From: Lachnospiraceae bacterium OF09-6
GTDB taxonomy: Bacteria > Bacillota > Clostridia > Lachnospirales > Lachnospiraceae
Direction of reading: 5' to 3'
Length of the DNA stretch: 15,545 nt
Assembly: GCA_003435055.1 (NCBI GenBank)
Contig: QUMM01000044.1
Span: 1 to 15,545 of the forward strand
In this document: positions 14,157 to 15,545 of the stretch, in pieces
Layout: the number at the start of each line of letters is the position of its first letter
Position numbering within the stretch: position 1 is the stretch's first letter
Position numbers and translations under genes: made by a program
Notes under the pieces: generated by a model
The model's input: only the letters and a program-made list of their open reading frames with translations
What the model was told of the DNA's origin: nothing
Databases searched by the model: none

Positions 14157-14345
14157 GGCGGCGGAAAGAGAAGCAAGTGAGAAATCCGTTGCTGTGGAGA
14201 TGTGAAAGATAAAGTGACGGGCGGCGGAAAGAGAAATAAGTGAGAAATCCGCTGTTGAGGAGATGTGAAAAATAGAGTGACGGGCAGCGGAAAGAGAAGC
14301 AAGTTGTGAATCCGCTGTCGAGGAGAGGCGAAAGACAGAGTAAGA
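14157..14345 (+). repeat. Tandem direct repeat, 3 copies of 63 bp
   Basis: Three head-to-tail copies start at 14157, 14220 and 14283, each beginning GGCGGCGGAAAGAGAA or close to it (GGCAGCGG in copy 3). Copies 1 and 2 differ at about 7 of 63 positions; copies 2 and 3 at about 15. The period is a multiple of three, but all plus-strand frames contain stops in copies 1 and 2. Within each copy GCGGA...TCCGC could form a short stem. The array fills the gap between the jetA fragment and the jetD fragment almost exactly. There are no unique spacers, so it is not a CRISPR. Confidence 0.85.
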
Positions 14346-14941
14346 ATTATCTGAAAGCTGGTATTTTACTGGTTGAGATATCGAACTATTGTATGATTTC
14401 TGGCATTCAGGCATGGAAAAAAGATGGTACTCCTCATGTGGGTATGAATGGCTTCTGTCAGGAAGGAGACTGTGTACAGGTGCCTCTTTCCATACTGGCA
14501 AAATGGGGAAGGATAGATTGCCCGGGAAAGAGATTGTATATTGTCGAGAATCCATCTATCTTTGCAGCTATCTGTGAAAAAAATAAAGGAACCTGTGCCT
14601 GTATGTGCATGAATGGTCAGCCAAGGCTGGCATCTATCCTACTTCTGGATCTGGCAGCACAAGCCAGAATCCGCATCTGCTATGCCGGGGACTTCGATCC
14701 AGAGGGACTGCTGATTGCACAGAAGGTCATCTAGTATTATAAAGGCGAGACCGAATACTGGCACATGACAGTAGAAGACTATGAGCAGAGCCGATCAGAA
14801 GAAAAAATCTCAGAAAAGCGACTGGCTATACTGGAAAGAATCACAGATGAGAGACTGGTGCCGGTGGCAGAACGAATCAGAGAGTTTGGAGTGGCAGGAT
14901 ATCAGGAGAGAGTAATAGAAAAATATATTGATTTAAAATAA
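14306..14941 (+). pseudogene. JetD-like (DUF2399, Toprim) C-terminal fragment of a Wadjet operon, with internal stop
   Basis: Homology begins about 14346, directly after the last repeat. The fragment covers the Toprim-bearing C-terminal domain of the DUF2399 family: the glutamate in LYIVENPSIFA, MCMNGQPRLASILLLDLAA, and the DxD pair in CYAGDFDPEGLLIAQK. The frame is cut by TAG at 14732-14734 but continues in the same frame to TAA 14941 with YYKGETEYWHM, SEKRLAILERI and GVAGYQERVIEKYI, which completes the family's C-terminus. In Wadjet, JetD is the nuclease that cuts plasmid DNA after loop extrusion by JetABC. Its N-terminal half is missing, together with all of jetB and jetC. The GTG at 14306 lies in the repeat and is not a natural start. 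Confidence 0.78.
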
Positions 14942-15089
14942 AATGTATCATTTGCGTAAAGTTATGTTACAATAAAGATGACGGGAGGACATCAAGAACA
15001 GTACAAAAGATAAAATGAGATAAAATACATAAGAGAACCTTTCTGAAATACAAAAGAACGAACGTAAGACAAACAGAAAGGAGACTTTT
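14942..15089 (+). promoter_or_regulatory. Leader of the Rpn-like gene: extended -10 and stem over the ribosome binding site
   Basis: TGTTACAAT (14965-14973) is an extended -10 without a clear -35. About 65 bases downstream CCTTTCTG (15038-15045) can pair with CAGAAAGG (15074-15081). The second arm overlaps the ribosome binding site AAAGGAG (15077-15083) just before ATG 15090, so folding would hide it. Confidence 0.45.
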
Positions 15090-15473
15090 ATGACGACGGT
15101 AACGAAGCACGAAGATGCAGTGATGAAAATGGGGTTTGACTATTTTCGAGACACAATATTAAAAACTTTGAATATTCATTATGAATTTGTAGACAGCAAG
15201 CCGACTGAAGCAATAGAGATTCACATTGATAACCTGTATATGGACTACAACTTTTTGACAACAGAAGATGTGATCGTACATATCGAGTTCCAGACCACAG
15301 AAGATCATGTTACAGATGATCTGATGCGATTTCACGTATATGAAGCAATTTTGATGAGGAAAGAAAAGAAGAAGGTAATTACCTATGTGATCTATTCAGG
15401 TGGGATAAAGAAGGTAAAGACGAAGTTGGATTGTGGAATCAGGACCACCCGTCCAACGGGTGGTTTGCTCTAG
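15090..15473 (+). pseudogene. Rpn/PD-(D/E)xK nuclease transposase-like protein, 3' end replaced
   Basis: The first ~113 residues resemble the N-terminal part of the Rpn family (recombination-promoting PD-(D/E)xK nucleases, also annotated as PD-(D/E)xK nuclease transposases). Features seen are FDYFRDTILKTL, Asp in YMDYNFL, and the E-x-Q core in HIEFQTTEDHV, followed by FHVYEAILMRKEKKKVITYVIYSG and KLDCG. Family members are usually about 250-300 residues long. Here the homology stops at about residue 117, and the remaining codons (RTTRPTGGLL) translate a hairpin sequence. The gene therefore appears cut by an insertion, with its C-terminal part lost or displaced. AAAGGAG is well placed before the ATG. 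It lies next to defence-gene remnants. Confidence 0.65.
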
Positions 15474-15545
15474 GGCTATAAGCCCTTGTTACTAGGCCAG
15501 CGTCTCAAGGCGCTGGCTTTCTCTTTCGGCTATGAGAATTCTGTT
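15441..15545. mobile_element. Hairpin-rich end of a probable insertion element (IS200/IS605-like?), partial
   Basis: Three successive perfect hairpins begin where the Rpn coding similarity ends: ACCACCCGT/ACGGGTGGT (15444-15464), AGGGCT/AGCCCT (15472-15486) and GCCAGCG/CGCTGGC (15496-15517). Elements of the IS200/IS605 group carry subterminal hairpins rather than terminal inverted repeats, and the interrupted gene upstream fits an insertion. No transposase is visible before the window ends, so the family assignment is tentative. A strong terminator or another repeat is possible. Confidence 0.4.

Noticed and set aside
14157..14345. CRISPR-like array
   Set aside because: The copies are contiguous 63-bp direct repeats without unique spacers, and no cas genes are present.
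14085..14555. Minus-strand ORF of 156 codons with repeated peptides over the tandem repeat
   Set aside because: It runs antisense to the jetA and jetD remnants. Its repeats simply mirror the 63-bp DNA repeat, and it has no recognisable domain.

Overview
The window looks like a chromosomal piece of a Gram-positive gut Clostridia bacterium, most likely Lachnospiraceae. The evidence is the 3' end of a 23S rRNA followed by a dense tRNA cluster, strong AGGAG-type ribosome binding sites, ApbE/NusG-II and Orn/Lys/Arg decarboxylase genes of Firmicutes type, and the style of the defence-gene remnants. The genus cannot be fixed from what is visible.

Layout: (1) 1-846: end of a 23S rRNA gene, with no 5S after it, then seven tRNAs (Asp, Val, Tyr, Thr, fMet, Phe, Lys) and a terminator. 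None of the tRNAs encodes CCA. (2) 847-1126: no gene, but several hairpins. (3) 1127-3287, minus strand: histidine phosphatase, ApbE flavin transferase lipoprotein, and a membrane-anchored NusG-II protein, probably one operon. (4) 3410-7827, plus strand: a PLP-dependent Orn/Lys/Arg decarboxylase, then an ABC-2 polysaccharide-export permease, then an ABC ATPase fused in one reading frame to UDP-galactopyranose mutase. A one-base deletion near 6880 breaks that fusion. (5) 7925-9106, minus strand: a MerR-type regulator fused to a SAM methyltransferase. (6) 9312-11853, plus strand: rmlA-rmlB-rmlC for dTDP-rhamnose intermediates, preceded by a promoter with a 19-bp spacer and central dyad, the architecture that MerR proteins act on. 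(7) 11934-15545: an accessory, largely decayed region. It holds a histidine-kinase-type ATPase remnant, a receiver-domain protein with an intact phospho-acceptor pocket, an HNH plus PD-(D/E)xK nuclease with an in-frame stop, the two ends of a Wadjet-type jetA...jetD operon joined through a 3 x 63-bp tandem repeat, and an Rpn-like nuclease gene that runs into a hairpin-rich sequence resembling an insertion element end.

Together, parts 4-6 point to a cell-surface polysaccharide containing rhamnose and galactofuranose and exported by an ABC transporter. The glycosyltransferases and rmlD are not in the window. Part 7 reads as a defence island in decay. Its most interesting pieces are the ATPase-receiver-nuclease trio with its own good promoter, and the repeat array lying exactly at the Wadjet deletion junction. 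The other standout items are the export-ATPase/Glf fusion and the MerR-methyltransferase fusion beside a MerR-type promoter.
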